Below are positions 12,258-23,689 of a stretch of DNA of 64,000 bases, piece after piece (the stretch's first letter is position 1; the number at the start of each line of letters is the position of its first letter). A program made the translations under genes and the position numbers. This DNA is from Taxawa tesnikishii (nom. ined.) (taxonomy: Eukaryota; Ascomycota; Dothideomycetes; Dothideales), in the NCBI GenBank assembly GCA_030247885.1, contig JAPDRO010000014.1, forward strand, positions 310,001 through 374,000, read 5' to 3'. Below the pieces are notes generated by a model. It ran no database searches and had not been told where the DNA came from. It saw only the letters and a list, made by a program, of their open reading frames with translations.

Positions 12258-12403
12258 CTACGCTTTCTTGCCTTCCGCCGCCGGCTTCGTAGTGCCAACC
12301 GCTGGCTTGGTTGTAGTTGAAGTCGTGCTGGCCTTGACTTTGGTTCTCCCCGCAGGGATACCAACGCCTCCGAGCCCATCTCAGAGAGCTGAACCTCCTG
12401 ATA
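12258..12403 (-). other. Possible C-terminal extension of the 12404-13448 gene
   Basis: Directly beyond the tag at 12404 the same strand encodes YQEVQLSEMG and then, one frame away, a Lys/Thr/Ala-rich tail (KASTTSTTTKPAVGTTKPA) ending at a stop at 12258. That composition is typical of a basic protein tail, not of random sequence. Either the gene continues here past a CAG-to-TAG change and one missing base, or it is an unrelated remnant. Confidence 0.3.
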
Positions 12404-13448
12404 CTAAATGACCTGATCCCGATTCTTCTCTGCGTAATCCATCAGACTGTGCAACAGGCCGAGGTTGACATCGCCGTCCTTTGCCAGGACAATACTTTTC
12501 TGCAGCCAAGGTCGGATCTTTTCACCATAAGGCCTGTTCACCCAGACCATTGTGCGGTTTGTGCCTGAGGATTTGTGGGCAGTCTGTCTGCAGTAGTGGA
12601 CATATTCTGCCATGCTGCCGACATGGTAGGCCTGGTGACTGATGTCTATCACAATACCCACTGCCGATCTCCCTGCTCCTAATCCCGCAAATCTCTCGCG
12701 CTTGTTGTTCGGACGTAGTGAGAGATCCGGTGCCGCCACATGCATCGGCACGACCGGCCGCTGAGGTGGATACCAGTCGAACAGAGTTGAGCATAAGTCA
12801 AGCCTCAGCTTGGGAGAAGCCTCAAGCCACTGTCTTTGGTCCGTCTAATTAATCCGTGTAAGTACGCGTTCGCATGCAACGCCAAGTCCACGACGGCTCA
12901 CTTTGGACCAGATATGCGGTACGAGTATGAGATGCGCTGCAACCTCAACATGTGCACTCATGTTCCTCAACGAAGCGGCCATGGTCCAGTGGAATCGGCC
13001 GTAAACGTCTTTGCCGGCATTTGCTGATCGAGCGACCATGTCGTTTAACATCAGCGCCAGCATGTGTATATAGTCCAAGTGAGTCCGTTTGTGAATCTTG
13101 AGGGGCACCGGGGGATGGAATTTGCCGTCTGTATGAGGTACGTAGGCGCTGTAGGCGGACGTCAAGGTTCCAAGTGATGCGGCTGTGATGAGCAGCGTTC
13201 AGCATGCGGCATACGGTTGATTGCAGTGCGAAGAAATGCCAAGGATAGATGTTACCTTGGTTCGCCTTCTTTCTTCCATTGGTACGAACTCTTCCCTTTT
13301 TCTTTGAGTCTTTCTCTGTCTCCGTTCCTTGTTCTACTCCTTCGTCTGGTTCCGACAGCTCCTCTGCTTCCATTCCTTCTTCCGTTCCTTCTTCTGTTCC
13401 TCTGTCTGGTGCGGCTATCGCTTCCGCCTTTTTCTCTCTAGGTCCCAT
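12404..13448 (-). CDS. Orphan protein, three exons, function unknown
   Basis: Exons on the minus strand: 13448-13256, 13182-12902 and 12844-12404, with clean GT-AG introns of 73 and 57 bases (the second donor is GTGAGC). The spliced length is 305 codons with no frame break. Residues 1-64 are very acidic and then basic (runs of EEGTEEGMEAEE and KKKGRVRTNGRKK) and probably disordered. Residues 65-160 hold a folded-looking segment with HLDYIHMLALMLNDMV and YGRFHWTMAASLRNM. The last exon has VGIVIDISHQAYHVGSMAEY and a helical end rich in charged residues. There is no signal peptide or clear membrane span. I recognise no domain. Alternating hydrophobic and charged pattern and intact splice phases argue for a real gene. 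Confidence 0.55.
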
Positions 13449-13941
13449 CTTTCGTTGCTGGTGCAGAGGCAGATTAGCCTATTCTTGGATGTAGGTGCAG
13501 CTGAGGTGTAAAGGACGATTGTGTTTAATTTGCTTTGTTTGCTGCGGGTAGTTGCACTGTCACATGCTTGTAGTTCGCGGTCCGTTCAGTCATATGGTCA
13601 TATCGTTAGTCGTACAGGAAAATCCATGCGCTTGAAGTTATCAGTCAGAACATCCATCTACACGCTCAAATTCGCTACCACTACCCACATCCGCCGCTTG
13701 CCAACATTGCACCATCAGGAAGCACCTTTTCGACGAGCGCTTACGCTTCGCTCGCCCAGATCACCTTCAGCGAAGCTTCTCGACGAACGATCTCACCTCG
13801 TCCAAGCTCTTTGCTTTCGCGTTTGGGAGGTCAAGCGCGGTCTTGTTCCACGGCGCACCCCAGCAGTTGCAGCCACCGCCGTGTCGCTAGCATCTATTAA
13901 CCTCCGCGGACAAGCATTTGGATTCGGGTCAAGCTTTGAAC

Positions 13942-14904
13942 ATGTCCGATTCTGATACAGAAGCGTTAGCTACGCTTCGTGCTTCAAACGGAGTAAACAG
14001 ACGGGCAGGATCCAGAGGCAAGCTGGGTCTGGTCTACCAGGGCATCTTCTTTGAACATGAATTTACCAAGTCATGTAGAATAAGCTTCGCGCGACCTTAA
14101 TTCTTGACCCTTTTACAGTTGCCCGATATAGTCTACTCGAGAGACTAGCCGGAGTGGCCAGCATGATCAACGACCGATGCGCCCGGAGGGGATCTGGAGT
14201 CTTGTTGCCCCTCCCGCACGACCACCTTGACGCCAAATACGTTCACATCAACCACGTCTGGAGTCCGACAGAAAGAGAGGTCTACATGAGCACTGGAAGA
14301 CTGCCTATTACCCCGACCACTCCGGGATGCTCCGTGAACACTATATGTCTTCCGGTGCGAATCGTCGGAAACCATGTCCGTGAGTTTCACACCCCTGTGG
14401 TCTACCAGGTACAGATCAGCCTTCCGGACCTGGTGATCGCTAAGGATACCCCAGTGCTGCTTATTGTTGAGCCCATGCCACCCAGTCAGAGCAATTACGA
14501 GCATTCGGTTACGATGATTCCGTCAGAGTTCATCGACCAGAAAGCCGTCCATCTTGCTATGCGCAACTCTCCGAGCCCTACGCACTCGGAGTCACTACAT
14601 CGATTCCATGCGCGAGGACATGAGAAACTTCAACTGTAGGCAAGCTTACTGGGGACAAGCCCTCGCGAACTTCCGCCGAGATCAAGCGAGGACAAACGAG
14701 ACCTGGCTAGTCAGCTGGTCGAAGGAAAGCCTTACCTTTAGCACCACGTACATCAAACCCCTGCATCCACTGCTCCAGACCCAATGCGACATGTGGCTGA
14801 AGAGACTTCGCCATACCGGGAAACACACTCGTGCAGGAACGTCGCTATATCTGAACCAAATGGCACGGATCGATACAATGGGTGGCAATTCGGATACGAA
14901 GTGA
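13942..14904 (+). CDS. Orphan protein, two exons, with frame breaks, function unknown
   Basis: Exon 1 is 13942-14074 (MSDSDTEALATLRASNG); the intron 14075-14118 (gtagaa to ttacag) is phase 1; exon 2 starts at 14119 (FARYSLLERLAGVASMINDR) and stays open to about 14555. From there the coding signal passes to CYAQLSEPYALGVTTS and then to SMREDMRNFNCRQAYWGQAL in successive frames, ending at 14904. Two missing bases near 14555 and 14605 would give 307 codons. The N-terminal half looks like beta-rich sequence (YQVQISLPDLVIAKDTPVLL); the C-terminal half is helical with many Arg, Gln and Trp residues. No domain is recognised. It could be a decaying gene, but the pattern equals that of conserved genes in this window. 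Confidence 0.45.
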
Positions 14905-15323
14905 TCCAGATGTAAGGATGAGAGGAGAACACTTAGACAAGTAAGCAAACACGACAGAGATCTGGTTTTCTAGACTTGCTATGGTTTAGCGTATTCAATC
15001 TTATGAATCTGCCTGTTTTGTGCACCTCCATATCATCTCCGCATGTCCCCACATTCATCCCCCCCGCTGCTGTACCGTAATCATACGTAGCCCGCAGGCT
15101 AGTGATGGAAAAAGTACCACAACTAGAACTCCGTGACCGAGTGATCGACAGAAGGGTTCTTAGAGTTGGAAAGCGCATCGGGCCAGCCCCACAAGCGCCA
15201 GAAAGCGACCGCAGCATCTCCACCATCCATCTTCCACAGTGAATATGAATGGTGCGACTAGGCATCAGCCCTCAAATCCGATATGTCCGGTACATTGATC
15301 GATATCTTCTTCGCCACCACGTC

Positions 15324-15915
15324 CTACGGGTCGGTAGAGAAGGATCTGACCGCGTCCGGAGGATCGTTCCATCGGGCCCCATCGAGGAGTGCTTGAGCGA
15401 ACGCGTTTCCGACCATGTTGACCAGACTCTCTCTCGTCGAGTTCGCAACGTCGGCCTGAGCCACGCCGAATGTGGAGAAGCAGGCCTTCGGGCGCCACTC
15501 GCCGTCGTCCTGGATGGTGTATACGGCGCGGAGATCCCATGCGCTGTGTTGGACGAAGCCGGCCTACGATACGGGAAATGTCAGAGTACGGCTTTCTCGT
15601 GCGGATGATGTCGTTGCGGTAACGACTCACGGTGACCACTCTGCCTTCGCGGAAGATGACGACCTCGTGGGCGGGGTATTGAATGCCCTCTTCGCGGTAG
15701 ATGAAGGTAGTGTTTTGAGGGTCCAGGAATGCGGAGAGGGCGTCGGGGTTGAGTTTGAAGAGCATCGTCGCTACTCCATCGGCGGCGTGAAGATCCAACA
15801 TCTCGTCTATCTTCTCGTTCAAGCCTTCGGTCTCGACGATGTGTGGGTAGCCTGTGCCACGGCCGCTAGGCAGATCGGCATACTCGTCGGTGTAGATGGG
15901 TGGGATAGTTGGCAT
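15324..15915 (-). CDS. Conserved-looking 174-residue protein, unknown
   Basis: Exon 1 is 15915-15631 and exon 2 is 15563-15324, separated by a 67-base intron (gtgagt donor, cgtag acceptor). The junction reads EGRVVT|AGFVQHSAWDLRAVY in phase 0 and gives 174 residues. The protein is soluble-looking, acidic and without signal peptide or membrane span. Its middle strand-rich part (TTFIYREEGIQYPAHEVVIF, then AVYTIQDDGEWRPKACFST) suggests a compact alpha-beta fold, perhaps of the small NTF2-like or cystatin-like kind, but no motif proves this. It lies 562 bases downstream of ECM14 on the same strand. Reading on without splicing gives a long Arg-rich tail, which marks the intron as real. Confidence 0.6.
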
Positions 15916-16477
15916 GGCTGCGGTTTGGATGAGTGATGAAGATAGTGGTTATGCACAGTTGAGAGTCGAATCTGCAAGCCTGGAGTAGATTGTTGAAGTA
16001 AAGAGATTGTTTGGAAAGCGTTCTGACGGCAGCGAAAGAAGAATTTAAACCTGAGCCGGCAGGGACTCAGGAGGCTTCGGCTGCTGCCTTGCCAACTGAC
16101 ATGAAGAACAGCCATGAAGGAAGGAACGAGAAGGGAAAGCGAGGCCTCGGAAGGATGTTGCAGTGAGCATGTGATGGAAGGATCGGGGCTTTCTTTGCTT
16201 GCTGTAAAAGAAATTTGGGCTTAGTTCGACCCACGATACCATACCGAGAGATGAAAAGAGTGCAATTATCGCTTCGATTAGTCTAGCATGGAGGATATCA
16301 TGAAGTAATACACCACAAGGTTCCACCCAGGCCAAGGGTGAAGACCGAAGCCGAAAGACGGTCTCGATCACCCTGTACAAGCGCCACCATGATGTGGATT
16401 ATGGCTTGTAAAAGTAACCTATTAGAAAACCACTCACGAGAGAACCAATCAAGAACCCATCAGGGCAGCGAGCACCA

Positions 16478-18193
16478 CTAACGCCGCATCCGTCTCCTGA
16501 GTTCCCACATGACATCCCCATCGGGCTTCGCCGTGGTATCGTCCCTCACTTCATCAACGTCCGTGTCTCCCAACAGCGTGCTCAGTTTCTCCAACGTCTC
16601 GTGCTGCTTCACCTCGATCTTCTCCACGTCATATTGCTCACTCAGATACCTGCCGAAGTAGAGCACCGCATCCAGCATCTCGCGTCCCGTGGGCACGATG
16701 TGTTCCTTAGGCAACAAGAACCCATAGCTACCACGATCCCTCAGCTTGATCTGAAAGGGGTATCTGACCTTCATTTCATGATAGAACCAATCCAACGCAC
16801 TCCCACCGCCAGCCTCGAAGCGTGGGAAAACCTCCTTCTTCCTTTCATTCTTAGCAGCGCCGACATTGCCTTCGCACGCCTGCGCAACCTGGTACCCGCG
16901 TCCGTGATCCAGGCGAATAGATTTTGAAATGCCCAGGCCCAGCTCGACCAAATTTTCGATCGTCGGTGGCTCCGCGTCGCAGCTGTACGCCCACGGATAC
17001 AGAATCTGCTGGCTGTAACTGTGCAGGTCCAGAAGTCCCACGAACTCGACATTGTTCTTCTCGGTCTCATTCTTTGCCCAGTTGGCCAGTTGCAGCGCCT
17101 CGACGCCCTCAAACGCACGCTCCCCGCTGTAGCTCTCCGAGCACGGGTTGCCCTTGGTCGCACTACCGTCCCAGTGGAAGTCGAACGAGCGATCCAGGTC
17201 CAGCCCGTTGCAGAAGGATGAGAAGGTCTTCTGTCGATTTTTGCGCCAAAGCCGGTCTGTTTCCCAGCTGAAGACGTAGCCGTCTGGGTTCAGGGTCGGG
17301 ATGAAGACGAAGTCGAAGTTTTCGAGGAGCGAGGTGGTGGCGGCGGACTTTCCGTAACGTGTGATGAGAGAGTAGGCGATGTAGTTCACCGTGCTGACAG
17401 AGATCCATTCGCGCGCATGCAGGCCACCGGCTATCAAGATGGTTTTGCGGGGAGAGGGAGTCTCATTGTCGTTTGCGGGGCGAACGCCGACGCGCACACC
17501 GGGGATAGGGCGCCCTTCGAAGGTAGTACCGACGGTGATGTAGCGGACGTGAGTGGTGAAGAGGGAGGAGAGCAGACGGAGCCAGGGCTGGATGACGGAG
17601 AAGGGTTGGTAATCGGAGAAGAAGATGTTGTGCTCGGATTGAGTGGTAGGGTTTAGGGAAGGCGTGAATGCGCTTTCGCGATGGGATCGAGCAGGATCAG
17701 TGGAGGTCTTCGGAGAAGGGTATGTGTCGTAAATGGCCTGAACGAGCTCTCGTTCGGAGAGGATGGGCGTGTGTGCGTTGTAGAGCGACGATGGGAGCAG
17801 TCCGAGTAAGGAAGGCACGATGCGCTTGGCGAGCCGGATGTCCACCCAGTTCTCATTGTACTCCCAAACATCCAGGTATAGAGTGTTGGCTGCCTCGGCG
17901 AGGCTCTTGGCCTCTTCCGCTGTGCTGATGTTGAAGCGAAGAAGAATGTCTTGGCCGTATTGCGCGGATGCTCTTGCAGGCGGGGCGTTGGCCTCTCTGT
18001 TCTTGCTTCTGTATTTTTTGGAGGTTGTCTTATCGTCCAGTCCCCACACCTTCTCAATGATACGGTCTGAGACTATTCTCCATGCTGGCTGGTGGGGTTG
18101 CACGAATGGTTCTTGGGGAGCAAAGGCGGAAGGAACAGCGGCGACGAGAGAAGAGAGCAGCGCGGGCGCGACGAGCAACGACTGCACGCGCAT
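16478..18193 (-). CDS. ECM14: Inactive metallocarboxypeptidase-like protein ECM14
   Basis: Single exon, 571 residues, the usual length for ECM14. A signal peptide (about 1-25) is followed by a propeptide-like region to about 170 and an M14 carboxypeptidase domain. Zinc ligands are kept: H259 and E262 in GGLHAREW and H391 in LLDLHSYSQ. The general-base glutamate of active carboxypeptidases is replaced by lysine at residue 483 ([16 protein letters not shown]; active enzymes read FELRD), as known for the ECM14 family, whose members are pseudopeptidases. The Asn-Arg substrate pair also reads Asp-Arg (LDLDRSFDF). The protein is secreted or vacuolar and in yeast is linked to cell-wall function. No frame break is present. 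It is divergent from the SEC7 gene across 18194-19061. Confidence 0.92.
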   Translation of the reverse strand: MRVQSLLVAPALLSSLVAAVPSAFAPQEPFVQPHQPAWRIVSDRIIEKVWGLDDKTTSKKYRSKNREANAPPARASAQYGQDILLRFNISTAEEAKSLAEAANTLYLDVWEYNENWVDIRLAKRIVPSLLGLLPSSLYNAHTPILSERELVQAIYDTYPSPKTSTDPARSHRESAFTPSLNPTTQSEHNIFFSDYQPFSVIQPWLRLLSSLFTTHVRYITVGTTFEGRPIPGVRVGVRPANDNETPSPRKTILIAGGLHAREWISVSTVNYIAYSLITRYGKSAATTSLLENFDFVFIPTLNPDGYVFSWETDRLWRKNRQKTFSSFCNGLDLDRSFDFHWDGSATKGNPCSESYSGERAFEGVEALQLANWAKNETEKNNVEFVGLLDLHSYSQQILYPWAYSCDAEPPTIENLVELGLGISKSIRLDHGRGYQVAQACEGNVGAAKNERKKEVFPRFEAGGGSALDWFYHEMKVRYPFQIKLRDRGSYGFLLPKEHIVPTGREMLDAVLYFGRYLSEQYDVEKIEVKQHETLEKLSTLLGDTDVDEVRDDTTAKPDGDVMWELRRRMRR

Positions 18194-19061
18194 GCTTTAT
18201 GGCTATACAGACGTTTGGCGACAGCAGTGGTGGTATACGGGCGGGTACCTTGATAAGAGACGATGTAGGCAGCAGCGGGGAGGTTTGGTGGTGTAGTTTG
18301 AGAGAGGTAGTGTCCGGGCGGTGCTTGGCCAAAGTCAATTCGTGTTTCGTGTCACGTCCCCCAGCAGCAGCTCAGCCCAGCTCAGCTCAGCAGCAGTGAA
18401 GCGCTGTAGAAAAGGTAGCGGATTCGAGGGAGCGACAAGCAACAGAACAAAGCATATGCAGCGAGGCAGCACTCTATGATACATACTCTAGCGTGGAAAG
18501 TCAAAGCTCTTGCTCGGATGTATGCCGGCTGGTTTGCGGCAGGAACAGGGCGGCAAGTGGAGCGCGGTCCTTGGTACTTGGTTCTTGGTTCTTCAGCCCT
18601 ACCTAGGAACACGGTTGCACCAGTTGCACCAGTTGCACAGGAGCAGGTCGCGGATCCGATCCGTGCCCTGCCTCGCCGACTTGCGAGTGAACTAGCCACA
18701 GCCAGACTCCCACACTCCACTTGCCTCGTCACTCCAACGCGCGTTGTACAAGGCCATATCGCAGCTACCGCTCTTCGTTCTATTCTGCCGCTGTTACAGC
18801 TCTGCCACGACTCGGAGCAAGCCATTCGTTGACCAACGCCCCCCTCGACGCACCAAGCTGAAAGCCAACCGTGCCGGCTCTCCAGTCTTACCCCGTCCTA
18901 CTGCATCACTTCCGTACAAACATCCTACTACAACATCCACACCGGAGTCTTTGCTGGGAGAACTCGACACAACTGGACGTATTCTACCTCGGACAACTGC
19001 ACGGTGCAGCCATCTTTGAATGAGCCACCTCACATGAGCCCACTCCTGCCGTTTACCGGCC
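18194..19061. other. Divergent promoter region and possible 5-prime exons of the SEC7 gene
   Basis: Between ECM14 (minus) and the SEC7-PH gene (plus). CAG/CTCAG-rich sequence lies at 18362-18398. Plus-strand coding-like peptides occur at 18830-18960 (PPRRTKLKANRAGSPVLPRP, then SLPYKHPTTTSTPESLLGE) and 19005-19085 (NEPPHMSPLLPFTGHATPP), in shifting frames. These may be the true N-terminus of the SEC7 protein; I could not fix the start codon. Confidence 0.4.
18613..18638. repeat. Three tandem copies of a 9-base unit
   Basis: gttgcacca is repeated nearly perfectly three times, ending gttgcacag. It lies in the ECM14/SEC7 divergent spacer. Probably a minor tandem duplication; a regulatory role is possible but unsupported. 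Confidence 0.5.
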
Positions 19062-22000
19062 ATGCCACTCCTCCCGCGTCGCCGTAGCACCTTAGATATT
19101 CTTACTGCAAATCTGCAATCCACTCCGTCCGAAGATGCCATCCATCAAGCCACCCCTCAGCCCTCGCCAAATCACCTTGCTCCTGCTCCTACCCAGACAC
19201 TCGCTGCCCGACCCGTCAGTGAACATGGCCTGCTCGACCTCCCGGGTACTGGCGCTGCACGTCCGGACACTCCCCGAAGCAGGAAGCCAATGCTGGTACG
19301 CGCCGGTTCAGCATGATGAAGTGGAGGACCGTCTCAGACACTCAGTTGTCGGCAAAGGCAAGGCTGCATGCTGCACAAGAAGAGAAACCTCCGATGCCAG
19401 CAATGCCAACAGGTAATCCCTGTCTATATGCGCTTACACCGGTTCCATAGCTGACTCGTCAATCCTTCCACACAGCACCTGCAATCATTACAACCGCGCC
19501 CACTGTTGATATGGATCATAGCCATGGACACAAGAAGCAGAAGACGCCGTTCAAGAGACAGTTGTCGAAAATGGCTACCTTGAAAGCATTTCAGCCGCGC
19601 AAGTCGATGGACGAAAGGAGGGAGAAAGAGAAGGAAACCCCTGGGGAGAGCAAGAGCTTGTCGCCGTTCAAGAGATCACACGAAGGGAGGAACCAGGCAC
19701 ACCATCTGCATCGGATGAGCACTGCATCTTCGGGCCGTGTACCGACAGCTCCACCAGCCTACGGTGAGGAGAACGCAAATCTACAAGTCCACCCAGTCTC
19801 AAGGATGTCGGATTCATCTCGGTCGGACAGGAGTTCAGGAGAGCACGTCTATGCTACCACCACCACGCATCACACAATTACCTCAACGGCCACCTTCTTC
19901 AAGATGGGCCGAAAAGCCAAGAAGCAAAACCGCTTTTTCCGTTGCCTATGAAGATACCCCTCCACCTGAATTTCCGGATACAGCTCCCGCTACCCCTCGC
20001 GCTTCAACAAGTGCCAACTCGACAAGATCTCATCAGGGAAGTCCATCGCGAGGTAGTCCTTCGCGTGGTAGTCCATCGCGGGCATCGCGGGGTAGCACTC
20101 CGACCACAGCGCTTCAGCGACGGCACACGGACGCTGTACGATTCGATGGCTTTTCCTCTCCCCTTGCAACGCCTACCCATACTGCGCTCGCGAGATTCGC
20201 AGTCACCTTCGCCGCGCCTGGCGCGACGTTGTTTCGCAATGACTCCAGCCATTCCACACAATCTGCAAGATCCTCACCTGTCCTCTCGGCTCCTCGACGG
20301 CTTGGCATCAGGGACAGATCTTCCACAATGAGCTCACTTGGGCGACCTTCAGAGGACATGACTCCTCCGACTCCACCCACCCTTGGCAGTGCGCGAAATA
20401 GCACGTCGACTTCTGGCAGGGCCAGTTTAGGGAACTTTCTCAGTCTCAGTAGGTTCAGGCATGGTTCGGACCCGCATAGTCCACGTCATTCTCCTGGTAC
20501 CGGTTCGAAGTCCAATTCCTTCGCCATGAGTCGGGAGACTCTGCCGATCCCTGAGCGCGAAGAAGGCGATACCCCTGGAAAGTACTTGGAGAGACTCGAG
20601 GCAGCCGCCTCGCGAAGTCTAATTGCCGGCCTTATGTCCAAGTCCTCGGATCCGTTTCATCAGGCCGTGTTACGAAGCTACACCCGCAGATTCCCATTCT
20701 TTGGAGAACCCATAGATATGTCGCTCCGCAAGTTCTTGCTCGAGGCTGAGTTACCCAAGGAGACTCAGCAGGTTGACAGAGTCATTCAAGCCTTTGCTGA
20801 CCGCTATCACGAATGCAACCCTGGCATCTTCGTCGCGCCAGGTACGAACAGCATCGATTCCTCGGTTGGCAATCTGCTAACGATCCCATAGATCAAGCAT
20901 ACGTGATAGCATTCTCTTTGATGATGCTTCACACAGATGCGTTTAACAAGAACAACAAGCACAAGATGCAGAAAAGCGACTATATCAAGAACACCAGCGG
21001 TCAGCATGTGTCTGAAGACGTCCTTGCATGCTTCTACGACAACATCTGCTACACACCTTTCATACACTTCGAGGAGGATGTCGACTTCAACGGCGAGAAG
21101 GTGCAGCACACTTTCAAGAGTAAGACGACCAAATTAAAAGGGGCGATCACAGACCCTGTGAAGAAGCCTAGTGGGCCGGTTGACCCCTATGCGCTGATTT
21201 GCGATTCCAAGCTCGACCTGCTCCGACCTTCAATCAAAGATTCGATTAGCATGGATGACCCGTACTCCTACCTTGGCACTGCGAAGAGTCTAGATGTCTC
21301 CAAGCTACTGCAAGCCTTCGTCAACACTGGGGTCCTTCAAATCATCTCCGCAAGATCTCGACCTGCCGCGTTTGAGTCGGAGGCTAGTCGCGAGAATCCA
21401 GACGAGGCAAAACCGGGCGTGGTCGATCTGAACATCACCAAGGTCGGCATTCTATGGCGCAAATCGACAAAGAGGAAGAAGGCTCGTTCTCCATGGCAAG
21501 AATGGGGCGGTATCTTGACGGGGTCTCAACTCTATCTGTTTAAGAATGCACCTTGGGTGAAGAATCTCATGCACCAGCAGCACGTTCATCTGAAGCAGGG
21601 GCATGGCTCTTCGCCCGTTGTCTTCAAACCGCCTCTTACAGAGTTCAAGCCTGATGCGTTGATCAAGACCGATGACGCAGTGGCATTGCACGACTCCAGT
21701 TACATCCGACACAAGCATGCTTTCACTCTTGTCCGTCATGGTGGCCAGGAAGAGGTGTTCTTAGCAGAAAGCGAGGCCGAGATGAATGATTGGCTGGCTC
21801 TCATCAATTATGCCGCCGCTTTCAGGTCAGCCGGCGTGCGTATCCGAGGGTTCATTGCAGGCAATGAGGGAGCTGGCAACCACGGCATGATTCGCTCATT
21901 GCGGAAGCTAGAATCGTCGCACTCTGCCCATTCTCTTGGGCCATCGCAACTGGAGAACCAGAGACAGATCAGTCATCAGCTTGCCACGCAGGTCATGGCC

Positions 22001-23689
22001 GCGAGGCGCCAAATAATACTTCAAAGGATATCGGAGGCCGAGAAACAGATAGCTGAAGCCAAGAAGCGATTGGATGACTTGCTTAGGGATGCGCGGCATC
22101 TGCAGGTGCTTGCGCCCATACAGCCCAGGACAAGAGAAGGTGTCATTCACGCTGCGGCGCGAATGGATGCTATGCTCAAGTGGGTGCGACGCGAAATTTG
22201 GCGGACGAAGTGCCACAAGGACATCCTGGCCCTCGATGTGCAAGAGGACGGCCCGACGAATGCTGATGCGACCGAGAACGCAGACTCCAACGTGGCTGTG
22301 CCGCCCACGCCGGAATCCATAGTACACCACCCCGGCCCGCGGAGGCTTAGTTCCAAGGCCAGTATCAGCGTGCCCAAGAGTCCACAGTCTCCGACACAGC
22401 TTACCAGGCCCGGCACAAAGTCGTCTTCGGAGACTTTTTCGCAAACGATGCCTTCAAGACTCCCCGGAACACGCTCAGCAAGATTCTTGGCATCTCCCTG
22501 CCTTGCACATCGACACTTCACAGTCGCAAACGCGGCCTCCTCCGCAACACCGTCCTTCAGTAGCTAGTACGGCGCCATCTACCGCATCCCACCAGCACAC
22601 CCTTGCACCTCCTTCCTCAACCGGCAGTGTTCTAGAATTCGACGGAGTATCCCGACTTGGCAGTACAACACCCATTAGCTTCCGTGACCGCGAAGCCGTC
22701 AAGTTAGCCATGGACGGTTTGGAACCCACCTATACCGCCGCTTCCTCGATCGGACCTCACGCAAGCCACGATTTTCCAATCGAAAAGGCTACACCCGAGA
22801 GCACGTCCAAGCGTCAAAGCGTCCGTCGTAGCCTCCACCGCTCCCTGCGCGAGGGCGTCGGCCACACACCCTCTTCCGCGCACCGTCACCGCAAAGGCAA
22901 AGAATCCGCCAGCACTGTGCGCTCTGATGCCAGCCGCGCCGAGGACCTTCCCGAAGGCACGCCCGGGCTGGAAAGAAGCGGCAAGAAGTTCATCGTGCAC
23001 GGCAAACAAGCCTCCGTCATCACTTTCGGCGGCGACTGGGCGGAAGAGAAGATGCGTCTCCGGCGCGAGGTGGCGCTCCAGCGGCTCCACGGCGCTGCGA
23101 GCGAGAGCGAGAGCGGGCCCGACGCGAACCTCCGCGCGCATGTCGCAAGAGAACTCGGCGAGGACTTCACGGACGGGTACAGCGTCACGAGCGACGACAC
23201 GACGACGGCGCGTAGTGCGAGCCTGAGCCGCGACACGGAGCTCGCAGACGCATATGTGACGGCGCCGGCGACGAGGCGCGGGAGTGAGGGCGCCGGGCGG
23301 ACGAGTCCAACGCTACCGATTAGTGATGACGAGGCGTTGGATAGCTACTTCGACGTCAACGCGCCCCATGCGGCGGGCAAACCGAGACCAGAGGATCGCA
23401 GACGCACGCTCATGCGAGCGCCGAAGAGTAAGGAAGCCGTTACCGCGCCGGAGGCTGAGGCTGAGCAAAGCGATGGCGCGAGCGCCAGTCATGACGACGA
23501 TGTGTTCGGAGACGCGGAGCGCCCGGGCTCGAGGCTGACGTTCACCCTGGGGCCGGTCACGCCGAATGAGGATGAGAAGGGCGAGGGGAAAGGGAAGGGG
23601 TGAAGCGGATAGTGTTCGGCGATGAGGACGAGAAGGCGGAGGAGGCGCGCCTGATGTCAAAGGGCAAAGCGCAAGCCGTCGAGGCCTAG
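19062..23689 (+). CDS. SEC7 and PH domain Arf guanine-exchange factor (Syt1-like)
   Basis: Exons about 19062-19412, 19476-20841 and 20892-23689, with introns of 63 and 50 bases; at least 1506 residues. The N-terminal third is Ser/Pro-rich and disordered (SPSRGSPSRGSPSRASRG). The SEC7 domain spans about 20560-21130; it keeps the glutamic-finger region (AELPKETQQVDRV) and the Arf-contact segment FSLMMLHTDAFNKNNKHKM, split by the second intron. A PH domain follows (VGILWRKSTKRKKARS to SEAEMNDWLALINYAAAF), then a coiled coil (RISEAEKQIAEAKKRLDDLL) and a disordered acidic tail ending KRIVFGDEDEKAEEAR. The protein exchanges GDP for GTP on Arf/Arl proteins at Golgi or endosomal membranes. Six frame changes occur (about 19312, 19935, 19950, 22465, 22498, 23598). 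Each equals one missing base, and with them the length is a multiple of three. ATG choice is uncertain; exons upstream are possible. Confidence 0.85.

Noticed and set aside
9600-15900. A secondary-metabolite or defence gene cluster
   Set aside because: No synthase, tailoring enzyme, NACHT, HET or toxin domain can be recognised among these genes; they are unassigned only.
19935-23598. Programmed ribosomal frameshifting in the SEC7 gene
   Set aside because: Six changes without any common slippery heptamer, and the same pattern appears in ten unrelated genes.
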